Of a DNA stretch of 49,545 bases, positions 15,696 to 23,780 are shown in pieces. Below the pieces are notes generated by a model. That model was not told the DNA's origin. It worked only from the letters and a program-made list of their open reading frames with translations, and searched no databases. The translations under genes and the position numbers were made by a program. Location: assembly GCA_937885475.1 (NCBI GenBank), contig CAKZZR010000066.1, forward strand, positions 1 through 49,545, given 5' to 3'. This stretch comes from an uncultured Treponema sp. Lineage in GTDB: Bacteria > Spirochaetota > Spirochaetia > Treponematales > Treponemataceae. Positions within the stretch are counted from its first letter, which is position 1; each line of letters begins with the position of its first letter.

Positions 15696-17042
15696 ATGAA
15701 AAAAAGAATTGCGCTGTGCCTTTTGCTCATGCTTTGCGCCACGCTGTTTGCCGGAACCGCGCCGGAACGCTTTGAGCTTCAGAATCATATTCCAGTGTAT
15801 TTTAAGCACAATGCAGAAAGTGAGCTGACCGCCGTATATGTCGTGGTGCGCGGAGGGGTGCAGACGCTTACGCCGCAGACTTCGGGCTTAGAGGATGCTG
15901 TTTTTTCTTTGATGCGGATGGGAAGCAAAAACCGTAGCTTTCAGGAGCTTCAGGATTTCTGTTACAGGACGCAATCTGAATTCTTCAATTATTCCATTCA
16001 TGAAGGCTCGGTGCTTGGCATGACGTGCATCACTGACTATTTTGACGACACGTTCTTCTGCCTTGAGGATGCGTTTTTGAATCCTCTTTTTTCTGAGCGC
16101 GAATATGGACTTCTCATGCAGGAATACCGCCAGAACATTCAGTCCATAATGAACGAGCCGGCGCAAATGCTGATGTATTATGCGTCGCTCATGCTGTACG
16201 ACGGACATCCCTACGCGGCAAAAACGTCTGCCACGCCTGAATCAATAGAAAATATTACGCTGGCAGCTATAAAAAAGCATTACCGTAGCCTGCTGGACGC
16301 TCGAAGGCTTTGTATTGTCGCAAGTGGCAACGTGAGTGCAGAACATCTGCAAGAACGCCTGGAAAAGGCTTTCGGCTCAATTCCCGCCCTTTCGTCTCCG
16401 CTGGCGGAATCGGGCGTTCCTTCCGTGTCAGTCGAGGGGGAAAATGCCGTCCTCGTGCATCAGAGCGCCGCGGGCACCGGCTACGTGCTGCGCGCCTTTG
16501 CAAGCCCTGCTGTTACCGACGAGGACTACGCTGCTGCCTGCATAACGGCGGCAATCTACACGGACATCCTGCACAATGTGGTTAGGGAAAAGCACGGTGC
16601 ATGCTACACTCCGTATTCTTTTGTTTCTAGTTCCGCGGCTCCGCTGGGCGGCGACGTGCTGTACCGCGCGTCAAACCTTACGGAATTCGCGTCGTTCATG
16701 GACGAGGCAAAGGAAATCATGCTGAGCGGAATGACAATCAGCGCCAGAAAGCCTGATGGCTCCTATGTGCTGGAGCCTGTGTCGGCGCGGCTTGAAGGCT
16801 ATATCAATTCCTACATCACCGGAAAATTCGTGTCGCAGGCGACGGTGGGCGGCGTTACCGGCAGAATGTGCGCAAGCCTTCTTCAGTTCGGAGACATTTT
16901 GCGTGCGGACGGACTGATAGAAAAGGCTCGGTCTCTTACTCCTGCTGACGTTGACCGCGTGTTCAGAGCCTACTGGGTGGACGGCGCTTCCCGCTGGTTT
17001 GCGGTGGTCGGTCCCGACGATGAAGAAAACGTAAAGTTTTAG
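15696..17042 (+). CDS. M16 family non-catalytic partner subunit
   Basis: A 448-residue exported protein (signal peptide KRIALCLLLMLCATLFA). The position of HxxEH is occupied by SGLED (63-67), so zinc cannot be bound. The second domain has the R/Y signature VREKHGACY, R297 and Y304. It should pair with the upstream zinc subunit. I chose ATG 15696, preceded by ACGAGGT, over the ATG at 15666 that overlaps the previous stop, because the signal peptide starts at 15696. The upstream frame would add ten residues without a signal feature. Both genes are probably translated from one mRNA and the products should meet in the periplasm. Confidence 0.87.
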   Translation: MKKRIALCLLLMLCATLFAGTAPERFELQNHIPVYFKHNAESELTAVYVVVRGGVQTLTPQTSGLEDAVFSLMRMGSKNRSFQELQDFCYRTQSEFFNYSIHEGSVLGMTCITDYFDDTFFCLEDAFLNPLFSEREYGLLMQEYRQNIQSIMNEPAQMLMYYASLMLYDGHPYAAKTSATPESIENITLAAIKKHYRSLLDARRLCIVASGNVSAEHLQERLEKAFGSIPALSSPLAESGVPSVSVEGENAVLVHQSAAGTGYVLRAFASPAVTDEDYAAACITAAIYTDILHNVVREKHGACYTPYSFVSSSAAPLGGDVLYRASNLTEFASFMDEAKEIMLSGMTISARKPDGSYVLEPVSARLEGYINSYITGKFVSQATVGGVTGRMCASLLQFGDILRADGLIEKARSLTPADVDRVFRAYWVDGASRWFAVVGPDDEENVKF

Positions 17043-17072
17043 CTTCGGGAGATGTTTTTAGTCCGAGATTTG

Positions 17073-17091
17073 TGCTACACTACTAACCATG
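17073..17091 (+). promoter_or_regulatory. Extended -10 promoter at the fliG1 start
   Basis: TGcTACACT at 17073-17081 is an extended -10 box. The predicted start is near 17088, one nt before the ATG at 17089. The -35 region (TGTTTT, 17053-17058) is weak, and no Shine-Dalgarno is present. Confidence 0.55.
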
Positions 17092-18270
17092 AATTTGAAT
17101 GATATGCGCTCAAAGGCGTATGGAACGCAGCCAGCTGGCGCAGACAAAAAAATATTCAAGGAAGTTGACCGGGAAGTGGGAAAAATCCTTGAGAACCGCA
17201 CGACGCAAAAAGACCGCACGACCGACTATCTTACCTCCGGCGGGCTGATAAAGGTGCCGGTTAGCGAGCCGGAGCCAGACGGTAAGGATTCCGTGTATCG
17301 CCGCGTTGCAAAATTTCTGCTTCTGATAGGCGTTGACGAGGCTGCCAAGGTGCTTCCTCATCTAAGCGCGGAGCAGACCGAGCGAATAATCCCGGAGATT
17401 GCGTCAATCCGTTCCGTGGGAGCGGAGGAAGCGAGCGTCATCCTTGAGGAATTCAACGCGCTGCTAGAAAAATCCCGCGAGAGCGGTGGCGTGGAGACAG
17501 CCCGAGAGATTCTTGAAAAAGCCTACGGTCCTGAGCGTGCTGACGAAATGCTGAATAAGGCCGCGCCGTTCCGGGGCGCAAAGCCCTTTGAATACTTGAA
17601 CGACGCGGACAGCGAGCGCATCCTGTTCCTGCTGAACGACGAGAGCGAGCAGGTGAGGGCGCTAGTGCTTTCTCATCTGGAACCAAAAAAAGCCGCCGCC
17701 GTCATCAATCTTATGGAAAGCGACGCTAAGAAAGAGGTTGTACGCCGCCTTGCAAAAATGGAGCCGATAAGCCCGGAGGTTCTTCGTCGCGTCGATCAGG
17801 CAATGCATGAGAAGTCGCTTGCGCAGACTGCCGAAAAAGCGGAGAACATTGACGGACGGAACGCGCTTGCCGCAATCCTCAAAAAAATGAGTCCCGACGC
17901 GGAGACATCAATCCTTACGAACCTTGCAGAGGAAGACCCTGAACTTGGGCAGGATTTGCGGAGCCGTCTGTTTACCATTGACGACGTCATTGCCGCCGAT
18001 GACCGCTTCATTCAGGAAAAGCTTCGCCTGATGAGCGAGCGCGACATTGCCCTGCTGCTTGCAAAAAAGCCGGAATCCTTCGCGGAAAAAATCCTTTCCT
18101 GTATTTCGGCGGGCAGACGCGCTCTTGTACGAGAGGAGCAGGAGCTTAATGCGCCGTTCAGAAAATCGGACTGTGATGCCATTACGAATCAGTTTTTCAG
18201 CGAGCTTCGCCGCGCGTTTGAGGATGGAAAACTCATCATCGCGGGCAGAAATGACGACGTGTTCGTCTGA
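17089..18270 (+). CDS. fliG: FliG1-type flagellar switch paralogue
   Basis: A 393-residue FliG-like protein, longer than the usual ~335-345 because of an N-terminal extension of about 60 residues. Middle- and C-terminal FliG patterns are present: VRALVLSHLEPKKAAAVI (helical ARM repeat) and LFTIDDVIAADDRFIQEKLR at the torque helix, where D304, D305 and R306 match the conserved DDR triad of FliG. FliG couples stator force to the rotor. Spirochaetes carry two FliG copies: FliG2 runs the motor, while FliG1 is divergent, and in Borrelia FliG1 affects only one cell pole. The gene stands between proteases rather than in a flagellar operon, consistent with FliG1. It appears to be leaderless. Confidence 0.85.
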   Translation: MNLNDMRSKAYGTQPAGADKKIFKEVDREVGKILENRTTQKDRTTDYLTSGGLIKVPVSEPEPDGKDSVYRRVAKFLLLIGVDEAAKVLPHLSAEQTERIIPEIASIRSVGAEEASVILEEFNALLEKSRESGGVETAREILEKAYGPERADEMLNKAAPFRGAKPFEYLNDADSERILFLLNDESEQVRALVLSHLEPKKAAAVINLMESDAKKEVVRRLAKMEPISPEVLRRVDQAMHEKSLAQTAEKAENIDGRNALAAILKKMSPDAETSILTNLAEEDPELGQDLRSRLFTIDDVIAADDRFIQEKLRLMSERDIALLLAKKPESFAEKILSCISAGRRALVREEQELNAPFRKSDCDAITNQFFSELRRAFEDGKLIIAGRNDDVFV

Positions 18271-18294
18271 CAGAAGAAAATAATAGGAAAAAAT

Positions 18295-21200
18295 ATGTCT
18301 TTGGAAATTGGAAAATCGTACAAGAAATTCAAGGTGCTGTCCGTTCATGACATACCGGACTGCGCCTCGCGTGGAATCTATCTTCGCCACGAGCAGACCG
18401 GGCTGGAGGTCTTTCATCTTTTGAACGACGATGCGGAAAATCTGTTTGCATTTGCCTTCAGAACCCCCATTCGGAATTCAACCGGAGCGGCGCACATCAT
18501 GGAGCATTCGGTATTCTGCGGGTCGCGCAGGTTTCCGCTCAAGGAGCCGTTCACCAACATGATGAATCAGAGCGTGAGCACTTTTTTGAACGCCCTTACG
18601 TATTCCGACAAGACGGTGTATCCGGCAAGCTCCATGAACCGCGCGGACTACTTCAACCTGATGGACGTGTACGGCGACGCGGTTTTCTTTCCGCTTTTAA
18701 AAAAGGAAGCCTTTTTGCAGGAGGGGCATCGTCTTGAGCTTGGTGGCGACGGCTCCTATGCCATTCAGGGCGTTGTCTACAATGAGATGAAGGGAAATTA
18801 TTCCTCCTTTGAATCCGTTGCGGGAGACGCTCAGCTCCGCAGTCTTTTTGCAGGAACGAACTACGCCTTTGATTCCGGCGGCGACCCGCTTGAGATTCCG
18901 TCCTTTTCGTACGAGGATTTCAGGGCGTTCCACAAAAAATACTACCGGCCTGAAAACTGCCTTGTGTTTTTGTACGGAAACATCGCGACGGAAGAGCAGC
19001 TGGACTTTCTTCAGGCTCATTTTTTGGATGACCTTGAGAAGCAGTTTCCTGTGCCGCAGGAACATGAGCGCTATCCGTTTGTGAGCGAAGAATTCGTGCG
19101 CATGGAAACCGCCCGCCCCATAGAAAAGCCGCTCCATGTTTCGGAGCTTGCGCCTGACACCGGCGCAACTGGAGCCACCGTTACTATAAACTGGCTGTGC
19201 GGCGACACCACGGACTTTCAGAGTTATATGGAATGCGCGTTCCTTTCGGAGGTGCTTTTTGGACATGACGGCTCGCCAGTTACAAAAGCTCTTGTTGATT
19301 CGGATTTGGGTGACGACCTTGCGCCTCTTGCGGGCACCATAAACGACAGCCGTTCGTTCGTGCTTTCGGTGGGCTTGCACGGCGTAAAGCCCCGCAATGA
19401 AAAAAAAGTCTATTCGCTCATTCTTTCCACATTGGAAAAACTCTGCCGCAACGGCATAAATCCACAGGACGTGGAATCCGCCTTGATGAGCGCGGAATTC
19501 TCAAGCCGCGAGGTGGTGCGTTCCGGCGGTCCGTATTCGCTCGTTTTGCTTGACCGCGCCTTGAACGGCTGGAATTACGGACGGAATCCGGGTGAGATTC
19601 TGTTTTTTCGCGCCGCAATAGAAGAAATCCGCCGCAAGCTTTCTGAAAACTCTGGCTTTGTGGTCGACCTGATTCAAAAATACCTGCTTCAGAACCAGCG
19701 GCGCTCCTACGTTATGGTGCGCCCCTCAAAAAAATATCTCAAGCTCCGCACTGCCGCCGAACAGCGACTGCTCAAAAAACTGACTGACGGAATTGACGCG
19801 CAGAAGGTGAAGGATGACCTTGCGCTGCTTCATGCGTATCAGAGCCGCCGCGAGAGCGCCGAGGAGGTCGCCTGCATTCCAGAGCTTGACCTTGCAAGCC
19901 TTGAGACTGACGTAGAGAGGATTGAGACGGAACTTTCCGCAGTGGATGCGCCTGACGGCAAAAAAATCACGTTGTTCACAAACAGCGAGAGCACGAACGG
20001 CATAGCGTATTTTTCCGTGTGCCTTCCGGTTGACGTGCTGGATGCTGCCGACTACGCGTATCTTCCTTTGTATTCCTATTGCGCTACGAACATGGGTTTT
20101 GCCGGTAAGCCGTGGGACGAATGCGCGCAGGAGACTGCCGTTCATACCGGCGGTCTATATACGCGCCTGATGACGGCAAACGGATCCCATACTGCTGACG
20201 GAGAGCGGCTCCGCGCGGAGCTTGCGCCTTTAAGCTGCACGGATCGCGACTGGCTCGTCTTTACCGTGCGGTTCATAAAAGAAGAGGCGGACGCTGCGCT
20301 CCGGCTTCTTGCAGAAAATCTTTCCGCGCTCTCTTTTGCGGACACAAAGCGGCTCAGGACGCTTACCGGCGAGGCTGTGAGCGCGATAAAGGCGGCGGTC
20401 GTTCCCAAGGGGAACCGCTATGCCGCAAAGCGCGTGCAGTGCGTCTCCTCTCATGCGGGAGCTGTCGATGAAATCTGGAATGGGCTTACCCAGCTGTTCC
20501 GCCTGCATTCCATTGCGCAGGAAAAGCCGGCGGCACTTCAGGCGCGCTTTTCTGCCATATATGAGCGTCTGTGCGCGGCAGGAGCGCTGCTTCACCTTAC
20601 GGCGGACGGCGAGACGCTTTCAACCGTCATTCCGTTGCTTCCGCGATTTGTTGTGGATGCAAAAATCGTGCCGCTCTGCAAACGGACCGCGCCTGACGAG
20701 GACGCGCTCAAAAAAATGCTTCTGCTTCCCGGTGAGACGGAGCTTCCGCTTTCAGAGACCTTTGTCATGGACTCGCAGGTTGGCTTTGCCGCAAAGTCGT
20801 TTCCTGCCTCGTTCTTTGGCGCGGACGAAAATCCACCGGAGCTGGTGCTTGCGCATTGGCTTTCAGGAAACCTTTTGTGGGAACGACTTCGCACTACGGG
20901 CGGAGCGTATGGTGCGTACGCCGCAAGCAGCAATCTGAACGGCTTGATGACGTTCTCCACGTTCCGCGACCCTACGCCTGAAAAATCGGCGGACGCGTTC
21001 AATCAGTGTCTTGCTGATTTTGCTGGAATCACCATCAGCGAAGAGGAGCGCCGCCGCATTCTTACGGGAACCTACGGCGACGAGGTGCAGCCGCATTCTC
21101 CCAGCGGGAAGGGTGCGGTCGGTTTTTTCAGAAAATTGTACTGCATTGCGGATTCTGACCGGCGCACAAAAATCAAGCGGCTCCTTTCTGTGTCATCCGA

Positions 21201-21315
21201 GGAAATGCACGATGCAGCCGCGCGCATTCTTTCGGCTTCTCAGGAGGCGCGCACGGCAATCATCGCCGACAAAGATTCAAAAAATGCTGGAATTATTATA
21301 GATTTACCGTTATAA
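18295..21315 (+). CDS. PreP-like M16C zinc metallopeptidase
   Basis: A 1006-residue single-chain M16C peptidase of the presequence-protease type. Zinc ligands are H67-x-x-E70-H71 in AHIMEHSVFCGSRRF and E164 in VVYNEMKGNYSS. The PreP hallmark FTNMMNQSVSTFLNALTYSDKT (quoted as FTNMMNQ and FLNALTYSDKT) follows, and the C-terminal half has the RTTGGAYGAYA segment. There is no signal peptide, so it should act in the cytoplasm on short peptides. Length agrees with the family (about 970-1010). AGGA lies 6 nt before the ATG. It follows fliG1 by 24 nt, probably on the same transcript, which may mean only shared expression. Confidence 0.93.
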   Translation: MSLEIGKSYKKFKVLSVHDIPDCASRGIYLRHEQTGLEVFHLLNDDAENLFAFAFRTPIRNSTGAAHIMEHSVFCGSRRFPLKEPFTNMMNQSVSTFLNALTYSDKTVYPASSMNRADYFNLMDVYGDAVFFPLLKKEAFLQEGHRLELGGDGSYAIQGVVYNEMKGNYSSFESVAGDAQLRSLFAGTNYAFDSGGDPLEIPSFSYEDFRAFHKKYYRPENCLVFLYGNIATEEQLDFLQAHFLDDLEKQFPVPQEHERYPFVSEEFVRMETARPIEKPLHVSELAPDTGATGATVTINWLCGDTTDFQSYMECAFLSEVLFGHDGSPVTKALVDSDLGDDLAPLAGTINDSRSFVLSVGLHGVKPRNEKKVYSLILSTLEKLCRNGINPQDVESALMSAEFSSREVVRSGGPYSLVLLDRALNGWNYGRNPGEILFFRAAIEEIRRKLSENSGFVVDLIQKYLLQNQRRSYVMVRPSKKYLKLRTAAEQRLLKKLTDGIDAQKVKDDLALLHAYQSRRESAEEVACIPELDLASLETDVERIETELSAVDAPDGKKITLFTNSESTNGIAYFSVCLPVDVLDAADYAYLPLYSYCATNMGFAGKPWDECAQETAVHTGGLYTRLMTANGSHTADGERLRAELAPLSCTDRDWLVFTVRFIKEEADAALRLLAENLSALSFADTKRLRTLTGEAVSAIKAAVVPKGNRYAAKRVQCVSSHAGAVDEIWNGLTQLFRLHSIAQEKPAALQARFSAIYERLCAAGALLHLTADGETLSTVIPLLPRFVVDAKIVPLCKRTAPDEDALKKMLLLPGETELPLSETFVMDSQVGFAAKSFPASFFGADENPPELVLAHWLSGNLLWERLRTTGGAYGAYAASSNLNGLMTFSTFRDPTPEKSADAFNQCLADFAGITISEEERRRILTGTYGDEVQPHSPSGKGAVGFFRKLYCIADSDRRTKIKRLLSVSSEEMHDAAARILSASQEARTAIIADKDSKNAGIIIDLPL

Positions 21316-21352
21316 TTGGCAGAACAACTTATTATCTCTTGTGAGGTTTTTT

Positions 21353-21571
21353 ATGGATAAAAAGGTTAAGCAATGTATAGATATGCTCCGTCAGCTCGTG
21401 TCTGACGTTCAGGGAGCGCCGTATCCGGGAGATGACATTAATAAGGAATTATATGCAATCTGGTACGAGCATGCTCAGGCTGCCGCCGTCACCTGCTTTG
21501 AATATCTTGACGAGAACTTTCCTCAGGAAGCGGGCGACGTTACCAAAAAACTGGACAAATTGTTCAAATAA
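21353..21571 (+). CDS. Conserved small cytoplasmic protein, unknown function
   Basis: A 72-residue protein with no signal peptide, rich in Lys, Asp and Gln and predicted to be helical (CIDMLRQLVSDVQGA, CFEYLDENFPQEAG, KKLDKLFK). The ATG at 21353 has GAGG at 21343-21346. The GTG at 21341 overlaps that site and would add only MRFF, so I rejected it. It follows the PreP-like gene by 37 nt and precedes the terminator at 21588-21631. I do not recognise a family. Confidence 0.7.
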   Translation: MDKKVKQCIDMLRQLVSDVQGAPYPGDDINKELYAIWYEHAQAAAVTCFEYLDENFPQEAGDVTKKLDKLFK

Positions 21572-21587
21572 AGTGAAAAATCTAAAC

Positions 21588-21631
21588 AAGCCCTGTTTTA
21601 TTGCCGACAATAAGATAGGGTTTTTCTTTTT
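21588..21631 (+). terminator. Rho-independent terminator after the small-protein gene
   Basis: A stem of about 16 bp with G-T pairs (arms 21588-21603 and 21608-21623) closes a CCGA loop and runs into TTTTT-C-TTTTT. It ends the M16-fliG1-PreP region before the next gene. Confidence 0.85.
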
Positions 21632-21658
21632 GACAAACCTGATGAGGATTTTCACTGA

Positions 21659-22834
21659 ATGAGTATTTCAAAGAAGAGTCAGAAGCTGAACCGTTATCAG
21701 CTTTCGGGTGCACAGAAAAAAAACGGACTGAATACCTGGCGCTATGTTTTTAATGGCTTTGAGAACGTAACCGGTGTAGAGCGCAAATTTTTCATCGAAT
21801 TCTCCATGCTGAATCCGTATCTTTCTCCATCAGAGGCGGTGTTGGGCTTTAAGAACCGCGCGGTAGTTTCTGCCGAGGATTTGCAGAACGTGCTTGCGGG
21901 CTCCATTGCGGCAAAGAAATTTCAAAGTGAATCATATGTCGTTCCCTCTTATGTGGTGGTTCGTGCCGGCGTTCTTGGCGTGGGCGCAAAGCAGTTCTGC
22001 CTGTATTCCGCTGCAAAGAACGTAAAACTGAATTCCAAGCAGTTTGAGATTTCCGTTGAGAACTGTGTTTTTTCTGAGGATAAGCTTTCGGGGCATATAG
22101 ACATCGCTCCCATGGATTTGCAGGAGCATCCTGAATATCTGTGCGATTCCGGCATCATGAGCTGGGAACTGCGCTACGAGATTCGTCGTGATTTTCATTC
22201 CGGCTACAATGGAAATGGCTTCTGCTGGTTTCCTGTTGGCTCAAGAACCGTGCTTGCAGGAAACGTTACCCTTGACGGAAAGGTGTATACCGTCATTCCA
22301 AAAAAATCCGCCGGATACTTTGACCGCCGCTTTGGAAAGGATGTTCCGTTTCCGTGGCTGCATATCTCGTCGTCAAATCTTACCAGCATCATAAGCGGAA
22401 AGACTCTTTTGGAATCCTCGTTTGCCGTTCAGGGTATTTTTGACGATCGCGTTTCCGTTCTGCTTGACTTTGAGGGAAGCACGGTAGCCTTTACTGCGGA
22501 CAAGGGGCGGCGTTCCTTTGAGACGCACTGGGATTTTACGCAGGCTCCCGCTTCTGACGGTGCTGACAAACTGCATTGGACGGTGAGTGTTCATAACAAA
22601 AAATTCGTCATCGACGTTGATGTGTTCTGCCCCGCGCCGCTCATGTTCGTCCGTAATTTTGAGCTGCCTTGCGGCGGTCGTAAGACTATAAAAATGCTCT
22701 GCGGTTCCGCCGGCTCCGGCGAAATACGCCTGTACAAGCGGATTCGCCGCAACCTTGAGCTCATCGAGCATGCCCAGATTTCCGGCGCGCTCTGTGAATT
22801 CGGTCAGCTTGAATCCCCCGATGACGAGGAGTAG
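21659..22834 (+). CDS. Tocopherol-cyclase-like (PF14249-type) protein
   Basis: A 391-residue protein without a signal peptide. It looks like the tocopherol cyclase-related family found in many anaerobic bacteria, which contains a lipocalin-like beta barrel. Matching features, from memory, are an N-terminal NRYQLSGAQKKNGLNTWRY block, RKFFIEFSMLNP at about 42-53, PSYVVVRAG at about 96-104, and the later GYFDRRFGKD...PWLHISSSN segment near 219-240. Bacterial members have no established reaction, and tocopherol synthesis is not expected in an anaerobic spirochaete, so I do not assign one. GAGGA lies 11 nt before the ATG, a weak site. It is probably monocistronic, lying between a terminator and the hairpin element. 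Confidence 0.65.
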   Translation: MSISKKSQKLNRYQLSGAQKKNGLNTWRYVFNGFENVTGVERKFFIEFSMLNPYLSPSEAVLGFKNRAVVSAEDLQNVLAGSIAAKKFQSESYVVPSYVVVRAGVLGVGAKQFCLYSAAKNVKLNSKQFEISVENCVFSEDKLSGHIDIAPMDLQEHPEYLCDSGIMSWELRYEIRRDFHSGYNGNGFCWFPVGSRTVLAGNVTLDGKVYTVIPKKSAGYFDRRFGKDVPFPWLHISSSNLTSIISGKTLLESSFAVQGIFDDRVSVLLDFEGSTVAFTADKGRRSFETHWDFTQAPASDGADKLHWTVSVHNKKFVIDVDVFCPAPLMFVRNFELPCGGRKTIKMLCGSAGSGEIRLYKRIRRNLELIEHAQISGALCEFGQLESPDDEE

Positions 22835-23118
22835 GGAATCCAAGAGCAAGCGCATTATAATTCCGAATAATTGAAATATGGGGCAAATTATAAAAAACAG
22901 CGTGAAGGAGAAGATTGGTTTTTTCAAAAATACTCTGACTTTAGCTGTCGCGTAAGCGACAATTCAATAAGTTCCTATGCTAAAGTCAGCGTATCACCCG
23001 CTAGCGGGTGGTTTTGAAAAAAACAATTTTTGACTGGAAGTTGTTTTTTAGGACATACGGCATTTTTTTATTCCGAAATTTTATAATGTGTTTGACCTGT
23101 AGGGCAATCCGTAAATCA
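22835..23118. other. Intergenic region with nested inverted repeats
   Basis: No gene is supported here. The first part is AT-rich and plain. From 22917 to 23024 it holds a compact set of inverted repeats (described separately). From 23025 the sequence is AT-rich up to the -35 box at 23119. Confidence 0.7.
22917..23024. repeat. Nested inverted-repeat element
   Basis: The outer AT-rich arms are GTTTTTTCAAAA (22918-22929) and TTTTGAAAAAAAC (23012-23024), near-perfect inverted copies. Inside them, 22930-22945 pairs with 22979-22994 (16 bp, one mismatch) around GACTTTAGC/GCTAAAGTC. Within that lies TGTCGC-GTAA-GCGACA (22946-22961). A perfect 16-bp palindrome CACCCGCTAGCGGGTG follows at 22995-23010. 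The whole folds into a large stem-loop. Confidence 0.85.
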
Positions 23119-23147
23119 TTGATAACCCCGGTTTTATGCGCTATACT
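23119..23147 (+). promoter_or_regulatory. Sigma-70 promoter of the phosphoribosyltransferase gene
   Basis: TTGATA (23119-23124) and TATACT (23142-23147) are separated by 17 nt. The predicted start is near 23154, about 3 nt before ATG 23157. The longer reading frame beginning at 23136 would start inside this promoter. Confidence 0.85.
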
Positions 23148-23156
23148 GTTTCTGTT

Positions 23157-23771
23157 ATGGTCAAGGAATTCTTAAAATACGAACAGGTCAGAAACAATGC
23201 GCTTAAATTGGCGCATAAGATGTATAAGGAAGACGGCTTTGTACCGGACGTAATCTATTGCTCGCTTCGTGGCGGTGCGTACATGGCAAACGTCATAAGC
23301 GAATATTACAAGGTTGCCCGAAAAAATGAGCGCCCGGTGCTGTATGCCGCTGTCGTTGCGCGTTCCTATTCCGACGTGCGCAAGGCGTCAAAGCGCGTGT
23401 ACGTTGACGGCTGGACGTATCATCCCAAAAATCTTCGTCCCGGCGACAAAATCCTGCTCGTTGATGACATCTATGATTCCGGCAACACCATAAATGAGCT
23501 CGTGAACATTCTGTACGATTACGGCGTTCCTGCCGAAAATCTCAAGATTGCCGTTCATGATTATAAAGTCAGAAAATTCAAGGAGCAGCCGAACATTGTT
23601 CCCGATTACTACTGCCGAAAATTTGTTCTTGAAACTCCGGAGGACGACTGCTGGATAAACTACATGAGCCACGAGCTTGTGGGACTTACGTCCGTAGAGC
23701 TGGAAGAGAACTTCTACCGCGAGTATCCGGAGCTTCGGGATGTGCTTGACCCGATTTTCAGTCAAAAATAG
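23157..23771 (+). CDS. Purine-type phosphoribosyltransferase
   Basis: A 204-residue type I phosphoribosyltransferase. The PRPP loop ILLVDDIYDSGNT ends at about residue 111 (acidic pair D103, D104), and an N-terminal CSLRGGAYMANVI block is typical of xanthine-guanine or hypoxanthine enzymes that salvage purine bases. The exact base cannot be read from sequence. The start is set by the promoter: ATG 23157 lies about 3 nt downstream of the predicted transcript start, whereas ATG 23136 falls between the -35 and -10 boxes. There is no ribosome binding site, as in other leaderless candidates here. The next gene follows after 9 nt. Confidence 0.85.
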   Translation: MVKEFLKYEQVRNNALKLAHKMYKEDGFVPDVIYCSLRGGAYMANVISEYYKVARKNERPVLYAAVVARSYSDVRKASKRVYVDGWTYHPKNLRPGDKILLVDDIYDSGNTINELVNILYDYGVPAENLKIAVHDYKVRKFKEQPNIVPDYYCRKFVLETPEDDCWINYMSHELVGLTSVELEENFYREYPELRDVLDPIFSQK

Positions 23772-23780
23772 GATAGAAAA

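Noticed and set aside
21630..21656. TTGACA at 21630 as a -35 for the tocopherol-cyclase-like gene
   Set aside because: No good -10 box lies 15-18 nt downstream. The T-rich string is also the terminator tail of the preceding gene.
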